64,000 nt of DNA from Lacinutrix sp. Hel_I_90 (GTDB lineage Bacteria; Bacteroidota; Bacteroidia; Flavobacteriales; Flavobacteriaceae): assembly GCF_000934685.1 (NCBI RefSeq), contig NZ_JYNQ01000001.1:1910501-1974500 (forward strand), read 5' to 3'. A program made the position numbers and the translations under genes. How positions within the stretch are numbered: the first letter of the stretch is position 1; every line of letters begins with the position of its first letter. The notes beneath the pieces are model-generated. The model saw only the letters and a list, made by a program, of their open reading frames with translations. It did not search any database and was not told the DNA's origin. Below, in pieces: positions 1 to 9,754 of this stretch.

Positions 1-456
1 TAATACTTTCCAAAGAATCCCTCCCAACAAAGTTACCGGATCAATAATGGCCGAGATAACGACAGTTGTGACATAAAGCAACAAACCTAACAACAAGGCT
101 ATTAAAGGCTTTTGTTTCGTCCAAAATCCCAATAAAATATAAATGGAACATACGATAAAGTTGGCGATCAGTAGGGTAAAATCGTCGTATCGAAAAAAAC
201 TTATAAACCCAAACAACATAACAACACCTGCAATTACAAAAAGTGTGTTTCTCGCAGAATTTATTTTTTCTGCTGCATCCCTATTTTGATTTTTAGCCAT
301 GGCGCGTCTGGCATAAAATTTAGCGACATCTTGCTCTGTGCCTTTTTCGGGATATCCACATTCTGGACAAAAGGCTGTTTCTTGCGTAATCGCATGCTCG
401 CAATGGGTACATTTTGGCGTTGTAGGTTCTAATAGTAGTTCTGCAGGGATTTCCAT
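1..456 (-). CDS. Zinc-ribbon membrane protein (C-terminus cut by window edge)
   Basis: The reading frame runs leftward off the window and its stop is not seen. The N-terminus carries two CxxC pairs about 13 residues apart (KCTHC and FCPEC), a zinc-ribbon knuckle. A charged linker rich in Ala, Lys and Asn follows, then at least three hydrophobic stretches that look like membrane helices. I placed the start at the ATG at 456; an in-frame TTG lies 30 bases upstream and a stop just before it. Proteins of this layout are usually small membrane proteins of unknown role with a cytosolic zinc ribbon. I cannot name a function. Confidence 0.75.
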   Translation of the reverse strand, partial: MEIPAELLLEPTTPKCTHCEHAITQETAFCPECGYPEKGTEQDVAKFYARRAMAKNQNRDAAEKINSARNTLFVIAGVVMLFGFISFFRYDDFTLLIANFIVCSIYILLGFWTKQKPLIALLLGLLLYVTTVVISAIIDPVTLLGGILWKVL

Positions 457-522
457 AAACTCGGTTTTATCTATTTGGGATTTCAATATAGTATTTTCTT
501 AGGTAATACTCCTGTAGAAATA

Positions 523-550
523 AAAAAGCATCCTGAAAAGGATGCTTTTT
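523..550 (-). terminator. Rho-independent terminator downstream of nrdA
   Basis: An 11-base stem (AAAAAGCATCC / GGATGCTTTTT) with a 6-base loop is flanked by A and T runs, so it works on either strand. It lies 130 bases beyond the nrdA stop. A second small palindrome (CGCTTT-AATT-AAAGCG, 572-587) with a T run lies between. Confidence 0.75.
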
Positions 551-682
551 GGTAATAACACTTAATTTAAGCGCTTTAATTAAAGCGTTTTTTATTTGCC
601 TCACTCTCGCTTGGCTTGGTTTTCTTAACAGAAAAAATCATGATTATATCAGTTTTCATGAGATTTCTACCGTCGCAGGAAT

Positions 683-3160
683 TTAGCTGCCGCACATTAA
701 ACAGTCGTCTCCTTCTGCTTCTTTTGCTTGTGCGATTAAAGCTTTCATTTCTTCGGCACTCAAGGGCTCCACCTCAAGGTTTTCTGGTTTTTGCTTTGCA
801 AAGGTCTGTGCTGTTTTAGCAGCTTTTTGTTGCTTTTGTGCTATACCGTCATTATTTACTGTCGCTTCCCGAGCTACTGGTTCTGCTTTTCTTTCTTTAG
901 TTAATGTCATTTTCTTAGCATCTACGGCACTCTTAGTACGTAAATAATACATCCCTGTTTTTAAACCACTCTGCCAAGCATAAAAGTGCATGGATGTTAA
1001 TTTTGCCATCGTTGCGCCTTCTAAGAATAAATTAAGCGATTGCGATTGATCTATAAAATAACCACGCTGACGAGACATATCGATAATATCTTTCATGCTC
1101 ATTTCCCAAACTGTTTTATAGAGCGCTTTAATATCTGCAGGTATCCCATCTACTGCTTGAATAGAGCCATTAGCTCTCATGATTTCGTTTTTCAACTCTT
1201 CATTCCAAAGGTCTAATTCTATTAAATCTTCAAGTAAATGTTTGTTCACAACAATAAACTCGCCAGACAATACACGACGCGTATAAATGTTAGATGTATA
1301 AGGCTCGAAACATTCATTATTTCCTAAAATTTGAGAGGTCGAAGCCGTTGGCATTGGTGCAACTAATAACGAGTTACGTACCCCATGCTTTTTAACTTCT
1401 TTTCTTAACTTCTCCCAATCCCAACGACCACTTAAGGTGTCTTCTTGAATGTTCCATAAGTTATGCTGAAATTTCCCTTCGCTTATTGGCGACCCTTTAT
1501 AACTTTCGTAAGGCCCGTCTGCTTTTGCTTCTTCCATACTTGCTGTAACCGCAGCAAAATATAAAGTTTCAAAAATCTCTTGATTTAACGCTTTCGCTTC
1601 GTCACTAGTAAATGGTAAACGCAATTTGATAAAGGCATCTGCTAAACCTTGAACCCCAATACCAACCGGTCTGTGGCGCATATTTGAGTTTTCAGCTTCT
1701 TTTACAGGGTAGTAATTTCTATCAATAACTCTGTTTAAATTCTTGGTTACTCGTTTTGTAATTCTGAATAACTCTTTATGATCAAATTCACCATTTTTTA
1801 TAAACATTGGTAATGCAATAGACGCTAGATTACAAACAGCGACCTCATCTGGAGAGGTATATTCCATAATCTCCGTACATAAATTTGAAGAACGAATGGT
1901 TCCTAAATTTTTCTGATTAGACTTACGGTTTGCTGCATCTTTATACAACATATATGGTGTTCCCGTTTCAATTTGAGATTCTAAAATTTTCTCCCAAAGC
2001 TCACGTGCTTTAATGGTTTTTCTACCTTTGCCTTCCGTTTCGTATTTAATGTATAAGGCATCAAATTCTTCACTGTGTACGTCGCATAATCCTGGGCATT
2101 CGTTAGGGCACATTAAAGTCCATTCTGCATTTTCCTGTACGCGTTTCATGAATAAATCTGGCATCCACATCGCATAGAATAAATCACGCGCACGTAGTTC
2201 TTCAGCACCATGATTTTTCTTTAAATCTAAGAAACTCATAATATCTGCGTGCCAAGGCTCAATATACATTGCAAAACTTCCTTTGCGTTTTCCGCCACCT
2301 TGATCTACGTAACGTGCCGTATCATTAAACACTTTTAGCATGGGTACAATACCATTAGAGGTTCCATTTGTACCTGCAATATAACTCCCAGTCGCACGCA
2401 CATTATGAATAGATAAACCTATCCCTCCTGCAGACTGTGAAATCTTAGCGGTTTGTTTTAATGTATCGTATATTCCATCAATACTATCATCTTTTACTGT
2501 TAAAAGAAAACAAGATGACATTTGTGGTTTAGGTGTTCCCGAATTAAAAAGGGTTGGTGTCGCGTGTGTAAAGTATTTTTTGGACATCAACTCATAGGTT
2601 TCAATAGCAGATTCTAAATCGTTTAAATGAATTCCTAATGAAACGCGCATTAACATGTGTTGTGGACGCTCTGCGATTTGACCGTTTAGTTTTAAAAGGT
2701 AGGAACGTTCTAAGGTTTTAAACCCAAAATAATCGTATCCAAAATCGCGGTTATAAATAATGGTAGAGTCTAAAACCTCTTTATTTTCCTGTATAACGCT
2801 GTACACCTCATCACTTAATAAAGGCGCTTCTTTTCCTGTTCTAGGGTTCACGTAAGTATACAAATCATGCATGACTTCGCTAAATGTTTTCTTTGTGTTC
2901 TTGTGTAAGTTAGATACCGAAATACGCGCTGCTAATCGTGCATAATCAGGGTGTGCTGTTGTCATAGTCGCTGCCGTTTCAGCTGCTAAATTATCTAATT
3001 CGCTGGTTGTTACACCATCGTAGAGTCCTTCAATAACACGCATGGCTACTTTTAAGGGATCGACTAATTCGTTTAATCCGTAGCACAATTTACGAACACG
3101 TGCCGTAATTTTATCGAACATTATTTGTTCTTTTCTCCCATCTCTTTTGATTACATACAT
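683..3160 (-). CDS. nrdA: Ribonucleoside-diphosphate reductase, alpha subunit (class Ia)
   Basis: Large catalytic subunit of aerobic ribonucleotide reductase, which reduces ribonucleoside diphosphates to deoxyribonucleotides together with NrdB. At 825 residues it is full length. The first ~90 residues form an ATP-cone (allosteric activity site). The active-site cysteines are visible: Cys217 (SSCFLL), the thiyl-radical Cys428 in NLCTEI with Glu430, and Cys443 in AVCNLA. The Tyr738-Tyr739 pair in GMYYLRT carries the radical from the small subunit, and the C-terminal CLMC pair (Cys820, Cys823) is the swinging redox pair regenerated by thioredoxin. nrdB lies 218 bases upstream in the same direction, so the two are probably co-transcribed, although the gap is long for an operon. 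Confidence 0.97.
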   Translation of the reverse strand: MYVIKRDGRKEQIMFDKITARVRKLCYGLNELVDPLKVAMRVIEGLYDGVTTSELDNLAAETAATMTTAHPDYARLAARISVSNLHKNTKKTFSEVMHDLYTYVNPRTGKEAPLLSDEVYSVIQENKEVLDSTIIYNRDFGYDYFGFKTLERSYLLKLNGQIAERPQHMLMRVSLGIHLNDLESAIETYELMSKKYFTHATPTLFNSGTPKPQMSSCFLLTVKDDSIDGIYDTLKQTAKISQSAGGIGLSIHNVRATGSYIAGTNGTSNGIVPMLKVFNDTARYVDQGGGKRKGSFAMYIEPWHADIMSFLDLKKNHGAEELRARDLFYAMWMPDLFMKRVQENAEWTLMCPNECPGLCDVHSEEFDALYIKYETEGKGRKTIKARELWEKILESQIETGTPYMLYKDAANRKSNQKNLGTIRSSNLCTEIMEYTSPDEVAVCNLASIALPMFIKNGEFDHKELFRITKRVTKNLNRVIDRNYYPVKEAENSNMRHRPVGIGVQGLADAFIKLRLPFTSDEAKALNQEIFETLYFAAVTASMEEAKADGPYESYKGSPISEGKFQHNLWNIQEDTLSGRWDWEKLRKEVKKHGVRNSLLVAPMPTASTSQILGNNECFEPYTSNIYTRRVLSGEFIVVNKHLLEDLIELDLWNEELKNEIMRANGSIQAVDGIPADIKALYKTVWEMSMKDIIDMSRQRGYFIDQSQSLNLFLEGATMAKLTSMHFYAWQSGLKTGMYYLRTKSAVDAKKMTLTKERKAEPVAREATVNNDGIAQKQQKAAKTAQTFAKQKPENLEVEPLSAEEMKALIAQAKEAEGDDCLMCGS

Positions 3161-3378
3161 ACTTTACACATTTAATTTTTATCCTTTGCTGAGCCCACGA
3201 TCAGAAAAGCGGTTAGTTGATTATTCTAAAACATAACAACCTGATCAACAGCAGATTATTGTTTAGTTTATTTTTATTGAATATAAAATTGGATACAGAG
3301 GTTTCATCTGAAGCTATGGTGAGCTCCCGGAAACATAAAGCCAATACTACTATTATTTTTCTCGAATTGCTTTCGATA

Positions 3379-4359
3379 TTAAAAATCGAAATCCATATTG
3401 TATTTATCCTCGTCTACTTCTTTATTCATCACGCCTGCTTTTTGGTAATCTCCTACGCGTTTTTCGAAGAAGTTTGTTTTACCTTGAAGCGAAATCATAT
3501 CCATAAAATCAAAAGGATTTGTTGTGTTATACACTTTTTCACAACCTAAATCGTCTAATAAAGAATCGGTAACAAATTCTAAATATTGCGTCATTAAATT
3601 AGCGTTCATTCCAATTAAGCTCACTGGTAAGGACTCTGTAATAAATTCACGCTCTATATTAAGCGCATCAACAATAATTTCTTTAATACGTTCTTTTGGT
3701 ACTTTATTCACTAAATGATTTTCATGTAAGTGTACTGCAAAATCACAATGCATACCTTCGTCTCTAGAGATTAACTCATTGGAGAATGTTAATCCCGGCA
3801 TTAAGCCACGTTTTTTTAACCAGAAAATTGAGCAAAACGATCCCGAAAAGAAAATACCTTCTACCGCTGCAAAAGCAATTAAACGCTCTGAAAAGCTGGG
3901 AGAGTCAATCCATTTAAGTGCCCAATCTGCTTTCTTTTTAATTGCCGGGAAGGTTTCAATCGCATTAAATAGGTTGTCTTTTTCTTTATCGTCTTTTACA
4001 TAAGTATCAATTAACAACGAGTAAGTCTCACTATGCACATTTTCCATCATAATCTGGAAACCATAGAAAAATTTCGCCTCACTGTATTGTACTTCATTCA
4101 CAAAGTTTTCAGCTAAATTCTCGTTTACAATACCGTCACTCGCTGCAAAAAAGGCTAAAACGTGTTTAATAAAATAGCGTTCGTCGTCTGTTAACTTATT
4201 AGACCAATCTGTTATATCCTGGTGTAAATCAATTTCCTCAGCAGTCCAGATACTTGCCATCGATTTCTTATACCATTCCCACAAATCGTGGTGTTGAATA
4301 GGAAATATTACAAATCTATCTTTATTTTCTGCTAATATTGGCTCGACTACTTGCGACAT
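3379..4359 (-). CDS. nrdB: Ribonucleoside-diphosphate reductase, beta subunit
   Basis: Radical-generating small subunit of class Ia ribonucleotide reductase, 326 residues. The iron ligands can be lined up with the E. coli protein: Asp44 (EEID), Glu106 and His109 (ENVH), Glu167 (AVEG), Glu201 and His204 (EGMH). Tyr113 occupies the position of the stable tyrosyl radical, seven residues after Glu106 as in E. coli (Glu115/Tyr122). This indicates a classical di-iron tyrosyl-radical enzyme rather than a class Ic or radical-free variant. It is the first gene of the nrdB-nrdA pair. The upstream sequence has only a near-match promoter box (AATCTTTG, 4419-4426 on the minus strand). Confidence 0.97.
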   Translation of the reverse strand: MSQVVEPILAENKDRFVIFPIQHHDLWEWYKKSMASIWTAEEIDLHQDITDWSNKLTDDERYFIKHVLAFFAASDGIVNENLAENFVNEVQYSEAKFFYGFQIMMENVHSETYSLLIDTYVKDDKEKDNLFNAIETFPAIKKKADWALKWIDSPSFSERLIAFAAVEGIFFSGSFCSIFWLKKRGLMPGLTFSNELISRDEGMHCDFAVHLHENHLVNKVPKERIKEIIVDALNIEREFITESLPVSLIGMNANLMTQYLEFVTDSLLDDLGCEKVYNTTNPFDFMDMISLQGKTNFFEKRVGDYQKAGVMNKEVDEDKYNMDFDF

Positions 4360-4853
4360 AATTTTTTGGGTTTTTCTATAATTAATTTAGGCTAAAAAAT
4401 GCTCTTTCTTGGGACTAACAAAGATTGGAAATAATCTATGATTTTAATAGGGGGTTTACCCTAAATCTTTTTAAAGTTTTTAACATCAATTGTTGAAATG
4501 TACACCTACAAGTCGGTTTCACTGCCGTTATAGCGCTTTCATATTTTAACAACCTTTTAAACAGTTTTAAAATAAAAAATGTGATTGCTTGTGATATTCA
4601 CTTCTTACAACAACCCATAGCTATAAAAATAACATAACTATTTAAAAATGAGAAATTTATTAACCGATCACATATACTTAAAAAGAGGCGTCTTAATTGG
4701 CTCTAAAATTAGAAGACAACAAAAAAAACACCAACCCTATTTGTTGGTTTATTAGTTTATTGCCAAAGGATTATTCTTTCTTTTTATAGCAATAGCCAAC
4801 TTAAAAGTGTGCAAAAAATACAACCTTTAAAGCATGATTTATAAGGCGGTTCA
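4360..4853. other. Gene-free stretch upstream of nrdB
   Basis: This should hold the nrdB promoter, but no exact TAnnTTTG box is present. A 36-codon open frame (4648-4758, plus strand) starts with ATG and ends beside a small inverted repeat (CCAAC / GTTGG, about 4731-4746). It has a basic, low-complexity C-terminus and I do not call it a gene. Confidence 0.4.
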
Positions 4854-5032
4854 ATGACTCCGCATTTTAGTTCCAATGCAGTACATTCTATTAAACGCTA
4901 CCTTAATAATAATGAGCAGTTGAATCCTATGAATTACCTCAATTGATTGCAGAAATTTTAATGATTTCTACTGAAAAAGAAATTGCTGTTGCAGAAGCAT
5001 TAGAAATCATGAATTTATACAGACTACCATAA
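4854..5032 (+). pseudogene. Frameshifted relic of a small unknown gene
   Basis: Translation from the ATG at 4854 gives about 25 residues of ordinary-looking protein (MTPHFSSNAVHSIKRYL...). Moving one frame near 4926-4930 then continues with ELPQLIAEILMISTEKEIAV and ends ...EALEIMNLYRLP before a TAA at 5030-5032. Together they read as one ~60-residue helical protein broken by a single indel. I do not recognise the family. It could also be chance, since AT-rich intergenic DNA can give short frames. Confidence 0.35.
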
Positions 5033-5161
5033 ATAGCAGCACCATTATTATAAACTATCTATCGCCTATTGGTATAAAAACAAATAATTATCGGCACGCG
5101 TACGACACTTGTTTTTTCAAAAAAAAAGAAATTTTTAAATTGCGGGCTGCTTAAACCTTAA

Positions 5162-5728
5162 TTATTTCATGGTCTCTGCAACTTTCTCCAATTCGTTGTA
5201 CCAATCTTCACCAAATTTTCTAATAAGTGCTTCTTTTACAAACTTATAAATGGGCACTTGCAATTCTTTTCCTAAAGAACAAGCATCATCACAGATATCC
5301 CATTTGTCATAATTCACGGCTGAAAATTCACTATACTCTTTAACACGAACAGGGTATAAATGACAAGAAATCGGTTTTTTCCAGGTAATCTGACCTTGAT
5401 TATACGCCTCTTCTATACCGCAAAGTGCCGTTTTTCTTTTATCGTAAATGACATAAGCACAATCTGCTCCATTTATTAGCGGTGTTTCTAACTCACCAAA
5501 AGCCGTTTTTATAGACGTGCCTTGAGCCTCAATCACGGCAATACCGGCCTTGCGTAAATATGGTTTTACTTTGGGATAAATAGCTTCAAGCGTTTCGGCC
5601 TCCTCTTCTGTTAAAGGCGCACCGGCGTCACCGTCTATACAACAAGCTCCTTTGCATGCGGAAAGGTTGCACAAAAAATCGTTTTCTATAATAGCTTCAG
5701 AAACTATTGTTTTTCCAAGTTGAAACAT
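5162..5728 (-). CDS. DUF3109 family protein (Cys-rich, probably metal-binding)
   Basis: The protein has many cysteines near the N-terminus (LCNLSACKGACC) and more further on (DC, LCG, SCHLYP, ICDDACSLG), the spacing typical of the DUF3109/YkgJ-like group thought to bind a zinc or iron-sulfur site. The biochemical role is unknown. The open frame extends to an ATG at 5776, but I chose the ATG at 5728: the upstream extension overlaps a good promoter box (TATATTTG, 5753-5760 on the minus strand), and the short form begins MFQLGKTIVSEAI as I recall for relatives. It is divergent from marC. Confidence 0.85.
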   Translation of the reverse strand: MFQLGKTIVSEAIIENDFLCNLSACKGACCIDGDAGAPLTEEEAETLEAIYPKVKPYLRKAGIAVIEAQGTSIKTAFGELETPLINGADCAYVIYDKRKTALCGIEEAYNQGQITWKKPISCHLYPVRVKEYSEFSAVNYDKWDICDDACSLGKELQVPIYKFVKEALIRKFGEDWYNELEKVAETMK

Positions 5729-5752
5729 GGGTTTTACATCTCTAATTCGATG

Positions 5753-5760
5753 CAAATATA
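5753..5760 (-). promoter_or_regulatory. Promoter -7 box for the DUF3109 gene
   Basis: TATATTTG on the minus strand matches the flavobacterial TAnnTTTG box and lies 25 bases before the chosen start. No well-spaced -33 TTG was found. Confidence 0.55.
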
Positions 5761-5807
5761 CGTCGAAAACTTTCAAAATTATAACACAAATAAACTCATA
5801 AAATTTA

Positions 5808-5838
5808 TTTGTAAATCACTTATTTAGAAGTACTTTTG
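5808..5838 (+). promoter_or_regulatory. Promoter of marC
   Basis: TTTG (5808-5811), a 19-base spacer and TACTTTTG (5831-5838) give a full match to the flavobacterial sigma consensus, 25 bases before the marC ATG. Confidence 0.75.
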
Positions 5839-5862
5839 CCGAAAATTTAAAACCTTACGGTT

Positions 5863-6444
5863 ATGACCTTTAATTTTAAAGAAATTCTTACAGTATTTAT
5901 GGTGCTGTTTGCTGTTATTGACATTATTGGAAATGTTCCAATTATCATAGACCTGCGCAAAAAAGCGGGGCACATACAAAGTGAAAAAGCATCCGTTATT
6001 GCTGGTGTTATTTTAATTGCGTTTTTATTCTTAGGTAAGAGTATTTTAAACCTTATTGGCATCGATGTTAGCTCGTTTGCCGTTGCAGGTTCTCTTATCC
6101 TCTTTTTTATAGCCTTAGAAATGATTTTAGGCATTACGCTATATAAAGAAGAGGCTACAAACCCAATGACTGCTTCTGTATTTCCATTGGCATTTCCATT
6201 AATTGCTGGTCCAGGAAGTTTAACCACTTTACTTTCACTAAGAGCAGAATATGCTACAGAAAATATTATTGCTGCAGTATTAATGAACGTGATTGTTATC
6301 TATATTGTTTTAAAAACCTCTAACAGGATTGAAAAATTAATAGGCCAAAATGGTATTAATATTATCAGAAAAGTATTTGGTGTGGTTTTACTTGCCATCT
6401 CTGTAAAATTATTTGCAGCTAACATTAAAATTCTTTTTGCTTAA
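5863..6444 (+). CDS. MarC family integral membrane protein
   Basis: 193 residues with about six hydrophobic helices, typical of the MarC/UPF0056 family. Conserved stretches include FAVIDIIGNVPI near the N-terminus and FPLAFPLIAGPGSLTTL in the middle, which is the family signature. MarC proteins sit in the inner membrane; despite the name, a role in multiple antibiotic resistance has not held up in E. coli and the true function is unknown. It has its own promoter just upstream and is followed after 9 bases by a small membrane protein and then a flavoprotein, so the three probably form an operon. Confidence 0.92.
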   Translation: MTFNFKEILTVFMVLFAVIDIIGNVPIIIDLRKKAGHIQSEKASVIAGVILIAFLFLGKSILNLIGIDVSSFAVAGSLILFFIALEMILGITLYKEEATNPMTASVFPLAFPLIAGPGSLTTLLSLRAEYATENIIAAVLMNVIVIYIVLKTSNRIEKLIGQNGINIIRKVFGVVLLAISVKLFAANIKILFA

Positions 6445-6453
6445 CTTTGTATT

Positions 6454-6654
6454 ATGAAACTATTTACACTCATTTTAAGCGGTATTGCGATTGTATTAAT
6501 TATATATAACGCAACTAAAATAAATTTTGATATGCTTTTTCAAGGCGAAAGTGTGGTTGCTTTAATCACCATTTTCGCGTCACTTTGTGCTATTTTATTG
6601 CTTCAAATCTTACGGATTTCAAAAAAAATTGAAAAGAAAAGCAAAGGCAAATGA
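6454..6654 (+). CDS. Small two-helix membrane protein, function unknown
   Basis: 66 residues: an N-terminal hydrophobic helix, a short loop, a second helix (VALITIFASLCAILLLQIL) and a Lys-rich tail (KKIEKKSKGK), which predicts two membrane spans with a basic cytosolic end. It begins 9 bases after marC and its stop overlaps the ATG of the next gene (ATGA), so translation is likely coupled. I do not recognise a family. Confidence 0.75.
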   Translation: MKLFTLILSGIAIVLIIYNATKINFDMLFQGESVVALITIFASLCAILLLQILRISKKIEKKSKGK

Positions 6655-7256
6655 TGCTTGACACATTAATTATAGGAGGTGGAGCCGCTGGTTTATCATG
6701 CGCTTTAATTTTAGGCTCTGGTTTACAAAAACCATTTGCACAAGGCAAAAAAGTAGCGATTCTCAGCCATCAAAAAACGTCTCACTTACAAAATGCGTTA
6801 TTTAATAATGTTTTGGGTTTAAAACCTGGCACATTAGGAAAAGACTTACTGGAGAGTGGTAAAGAACAATTGGCAGAATTATATCCTGAGGTTCTTCAAA
6901 TTGAAAAAGAAAAGGCGACTGCTATACTTCAAACCTCTGATGGTTTTTTAGTGACGACGAACAAGAAGGAATACCTTTCAAAACGCGTGGTTATTGCAGT
7001 AGGTTACACGAATCTACTAAGCATTAAAGGCTTAGAAAACTATATTAAGCCACATCCAAAAGCAGCACTTGAAAAAAATCGCATTTGGCTAGAAAACGTC
7101 GATCATCTTATTAAAGAGAATCTCTATGTTGCGGGTACTTTAGCTGGTTGGCGCAGTCAGTTTGCTATCGCTTCAGGCAGTGGTGCTCATGTTGCCACAG
7201 ATATTTTAACGCTGTGGAACAACGGCAAGCAGACCAAAGTTCACGATAAGTTATAA
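6651..7256 (+). CDS. Short FAD-dependent oxidoreductase, thioredoxin-reductase-like
   Basis: 201 residues. The N-terminus has the dinucleotide-binding fold signature GGGAAGLSCA, and the C-terminus has a second FAD-contact region (ENLYVAGTLAG followed by AIASGSGAHVA) as in thioredoxin-reductase-type flavoproteins. The NAD(P)H-binding insert domain and the CxxC redox pair of true thioredoxin reductase (over 300 residues) are absent, so it resembles the short single-domain family members. The substrate is unknown. It overlaps the preceding small gene by four bases and its 3' end overlaps the convergent gene by six bases. Confidence 0.82.
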   Translation: MMLDTLIIGGGAAGLSCALILGSGLQKPFAQGKKVAILSHQKTSHLQNALFNNVLGLKPGTLGKDLLESGKEQLAELYPEVLQIEKEKATAILQTSDGFLVTTNKKEYLSKRVVIAVGYTNLLSIKGLENYIKPHPKAALEKNRIWLENVDHLIKENLYVAGTLAGWRSQFAIASGSGAHVATDILTLWNNGKQTKVHDKL

Positions 7257-7535
7257 CACCTTAACCAGAACGAAAATTAAATAACTGGACCCAAAGGCAA
7301 CCCAACAAAAGTTATGAAGTTGTTTTGTAAACAAAAACCATTTAAGCTGTCTCCTAAATACTTTTGACCTCGTGATTTTTAACTGCTTTTTGATGTCTGC
7401 GGTTTTTACTACGATATGGTTTACCAAAATACCGCGATTAAGAAAAGTTAAGGCACTGGTATCAAAAAGTCTTAGGAGTATTCCGCTCAATAAAAAAACA
7501 CTAGTAATAACGATTAAGCACTCATCAGTCTTCAC
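7251..7535 (-). CDS. Small membrane protein, function unknown
   Basis: 94 residues with an N-terminal hydrophobic helix (CLIVITSVFLLSGILL), a basic middle (KKQLKITRSKVFRRQLKW) and a C-terminal helix (CWVAFGSSYLIFVLV). Its first codons overlap the last codons of the S41 protease gene by 11 bases, so it is probably the last gene of that leftward transcription unit. No family recognised. Confidence 0.65.
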   Translation of the reverse strand: MKTDECLIVITSVFLLSGILLRLFDTSALTFLNRGILVNHIVVKTADIKKQLKITRSKVFRRQLKWFLFTKQLHNFCWVAFGSSYLIFVLVKVL

Positions 7536-9117
7536 ACTCGCCGTTGCTTAAATTAATCACCTCCTTAACCATGGCATCTTTTTGGTTTAAAACTTCTTCA
7601 TAAGCTCCAAAACCATAAAGTTGATTGGCTAACGCAGCCTTTAGATATTGCTTAATCTCTTCTTTATAGGCGACAAAAACTACCGTCGTTTTTCGTTTTA
7701 TATTCAAATAATCCTGAAACGCTTCGATCGCTTCATTACTTACCTGATAATTTGAAATAAACGCCTCCCGAGACAAATCATTAAAGACTGAACGGTCGTT
7801 TTCCAGCATTTCAAAAGCGAAGTTACTAATGTAACCACGGCGTCTTAAAAAGGATACTGTTTCATTTTGCATCCCTTCATCTAAGGGCACAAAAACATCT
7901 GGAATGATGCCACCACCGCCATAAACCACTTTCCCTTTTGGAGTAGTAAACTTTAGAGAGTCATCCACTTCTATTTTTTCTTGATCGAGTAATTCACCAC
8001 TATCTAAACGCGCATAAAAATCATCAAAATAATCATTACTGCCTTTTTCATAAGCCCGTTGAATGGAGCGCCCTGTTGGGGTATAATATCTTGAAACGGT
8101 TAATCTCACGGCACTTCCATCGCCCAATTGCATTTCGCGTTGCACCAAGCCTTTACCATACGAACGGCGACCCACAATGGTCCCTTTATCATTGTCTTGC
8201 AAAGCTCCTGCTACAATCTCACTGGCTGAGGCAGAATTTTCATCGATCAAAACGTACACGTGCCCGTCTTCAAAAGAACCTCTTTTTGTAGCAAAACTTT
8301 TTTCTATGACCCCTCTTTTATTTTTTGTAAATAAAATAAGCTTATCTTTTTCCAAAAATTCGTCTACAATTTGTTCAGCAATACCTAAAAACCCACCAGG
8401 ATTATTGCGTAAATCTAAAGCTAATGAACAGGCCCCTTTCTTTTCTAATTTGGTTAATTCGCGCTTAAATTCTTTATACGTAGATTCGGCAAAACGGTTT
8501 ATTTTTATGTACCCCAATGTTTTGGTTAGCATATACCCGGCATCCACACTTCGAATGGGAATATCCTCTCTTTGAACCTCAAATATTAAAGCCTTCGCTT
8601 CACCTCTTCTAATGACTTCTAAAATAACCTTACTATCTCTAGGGCCTTTTAACCGTTTAATCAAATCACCATTACTTAAATCACGACCAAAAAGCGAATC
8701 ACCATCAGCAGAGATAATACGATCACCCCCTTTTAAACCAGCACGTTCGCTAGGCCCTTTTTCAATGGTCCTAATAACGGTTATGGTATCTTTATAGGTA
8801 TAAAAACTAATGCCAATACCAACAAAATCGCCTTTCATATTTTCTGTAACACCCTGTAATTCGTCTTTTGGAATATACACCGAATGCGGATCTAAATTAT
8901 GCAGAATCCCGTTGACCGTAACATCAACAATACTATCCGTATTCACGTCTTCAACATATTCATGATCTATATAATCGATAAGTCGATTAAGTTTATCTTT
9001 TTTACTATTTGAAGTAAACAGGCGATCTGAAGTATCATTAAAATCAAGATTTCCACCAATAAAAATACCTACCGCAATTGCAGCTCCCATAATCAAAGGC
9101 CAGTATTTTTTGTTCAT
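7525..9117 (-). CDS. S41 family C-terminal processing protease (CtpA/Prc type)
   Basis: 530 residues. An N-terminal membrane anchor (residues ~6-22) is followed by a PDZ domain at ~95-175 and the S41 protease core. The catalytic dyad is visible: Ser297 in NSASASEI and Lys322 in SYGKG, 25 residues apart exactly as in E. coli Prc (Ser452/Lys477). The enzyme should sit on the periplasmic side and cut proteins from their C-termini. It is longer after the catalytic core than the minimal CtpA, with an extra ~150 residue helical tail as common in Bacteroidetes. It begins 3 bases after the dCMP deaminase stop. Confidence 0.93.
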   Translation of the reverse strand: MNKKYWPLIMGAAIAVGIFIGGNLDFNDTSDRLFTSNSKKDKLNRLIDYIDHEYVEDVNTDSIVDVTVNGILHNLDPHSVYIPKDELQGVTENMKGDFVGIGISFYTYKDTITVIRTIEKGPSERAGLKGGDRIISADGDSLFGRDLSNGDLIKRLKGPRDSKVILEVIRRGEAKALIFEVQREDIPIRSVDAGYMLTKTLGYIKINRFAESTYKEFKRELTKLEKKGACSLALDLRNNPGGFLGIAEQIVDEFLEKDKLILFTKNKRGVIEKSFATKRGSFEDGHVYVLIDENSASASEIVAGALQDNDKGTIVGRRSYGKGLVQREMQLGDGSAVRLTVSRYYTPTGRSIQRAYEKGSNDYFDDFYARLDSGELLDQEKIEVDDSLKFTTPKGKVVYGGGGIIPDVFVPLDEGMQNETVSFLRRRGYISNFAFEMLENDRSVFNDLSREAFISNYQVSNEAIEAFQDYLNIKRKTTVVFVAYKEEIKQYLKAALANQLYGFGAYEEVLNQKDAMVKEVINLSNGECED

Positions 9118-9120
9118 TTT

Positions 9121-9552
9121 TTAAGCGTTTAAATCGTCAATTTGTTGCAATTCTATGCCTGCTTTTTCTAAGAAACGCAAACCAGAATCATCCTTATAAC
9201 CGTCTTTATATACCACACGAATGATGCCAGCTTGATGAATTAACTTACTACACTCTTTACATGGTGACAACGTAATGTATAATGTTGCACCCTTACAGGA
9301 CTGTGTAGAGGACGCCACTTTTGAAATTGCATTCGCCTCAGCATGAAGCACATACCATTTGGTATCTCCATTTTCGTCTTCACAAGGGTTTTCAAACCCT
9401 GTTGGTGTGCCATTAAAGCCATCAGAAATAATCATTCGCCCTTTAACTATAAGTGCGCCAACTTGTTTGCGATTACAATGAGATAGTTTCCCCCATTCTT
9501 TAGCGATTCGTAAATAGGCTTTATCGTATTTAAGTTGTTTTGTTTTTGGCAT
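9121..9552 (-). CDS. dCMP deaminase (deoxycytidylate deaminase)
   Basis: Zinc-dependent deaminase of 143 residues that converts dCMP to dUMP, feeding thymidylate synthesis. The zinc site is complete: His70-Ala-Glu72 (HAEANAI) and Cys98-xx-Cys101 (PCKEC). The N-terminal nucleotide-contact residues (GFNGTPTGFENP) are those of the dCMP deaminase/ComEB branch rather than tRNA adenosine deaminase. It lies directly before the S41 protease gene in the same transcription unit. Confidence 0.93.
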   Translation of the reverse strand: MPKTKQLKYDKAYLRIAKEWGKLSHCNRKQVGALIVKGRMIISDGFNGTPTGFENPCEDENGDTKWYVLHAEANAISKVASSTQSCKGATLYITLSPCKECSKLIHQAGIIRVVYKDGYKDDSGLRFLEKAGIELQQIDDLNA

Positions 9553-9754
9553 GTTTTATAATATGTTGGGCGTGCTTTTGTCTGGAAAAAGTCAAAAGCC
9601 AAGCTTGCGGCAGTCGCTTTTTTTGAGAAAAACAAAAAAGAGCTTCAACAAATGCCTTAATCCTTCACGCAACCTCTAATGATAACGAAGATAAGTCGTT
9701 AGTATTTTAATTACAATGAAATAAAAAAGATTTGTGAAAAGTTTAAGTAAACAC

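Noticed and set aside
3217-3549. 110-residue plus-strand frame overlapping nrdB
   Set aside because: Antisense to nrdB and the nrdB-nrdA gap; low-complexity Ile/Leu/Phe composition and no homologue features.
4648-4758. 36-codon ATG frame upstream of nrdB
   Set aside because: Very short, Lys/Gln-rich at the end, no supporting leader; called intergenic.
9447-9635. 62-residue minus-strand frame upstream of dCMP deaminase
   Set aside because: It overlaps the start of the dCMP deaminase gene in another frame; composition is not protein-like.
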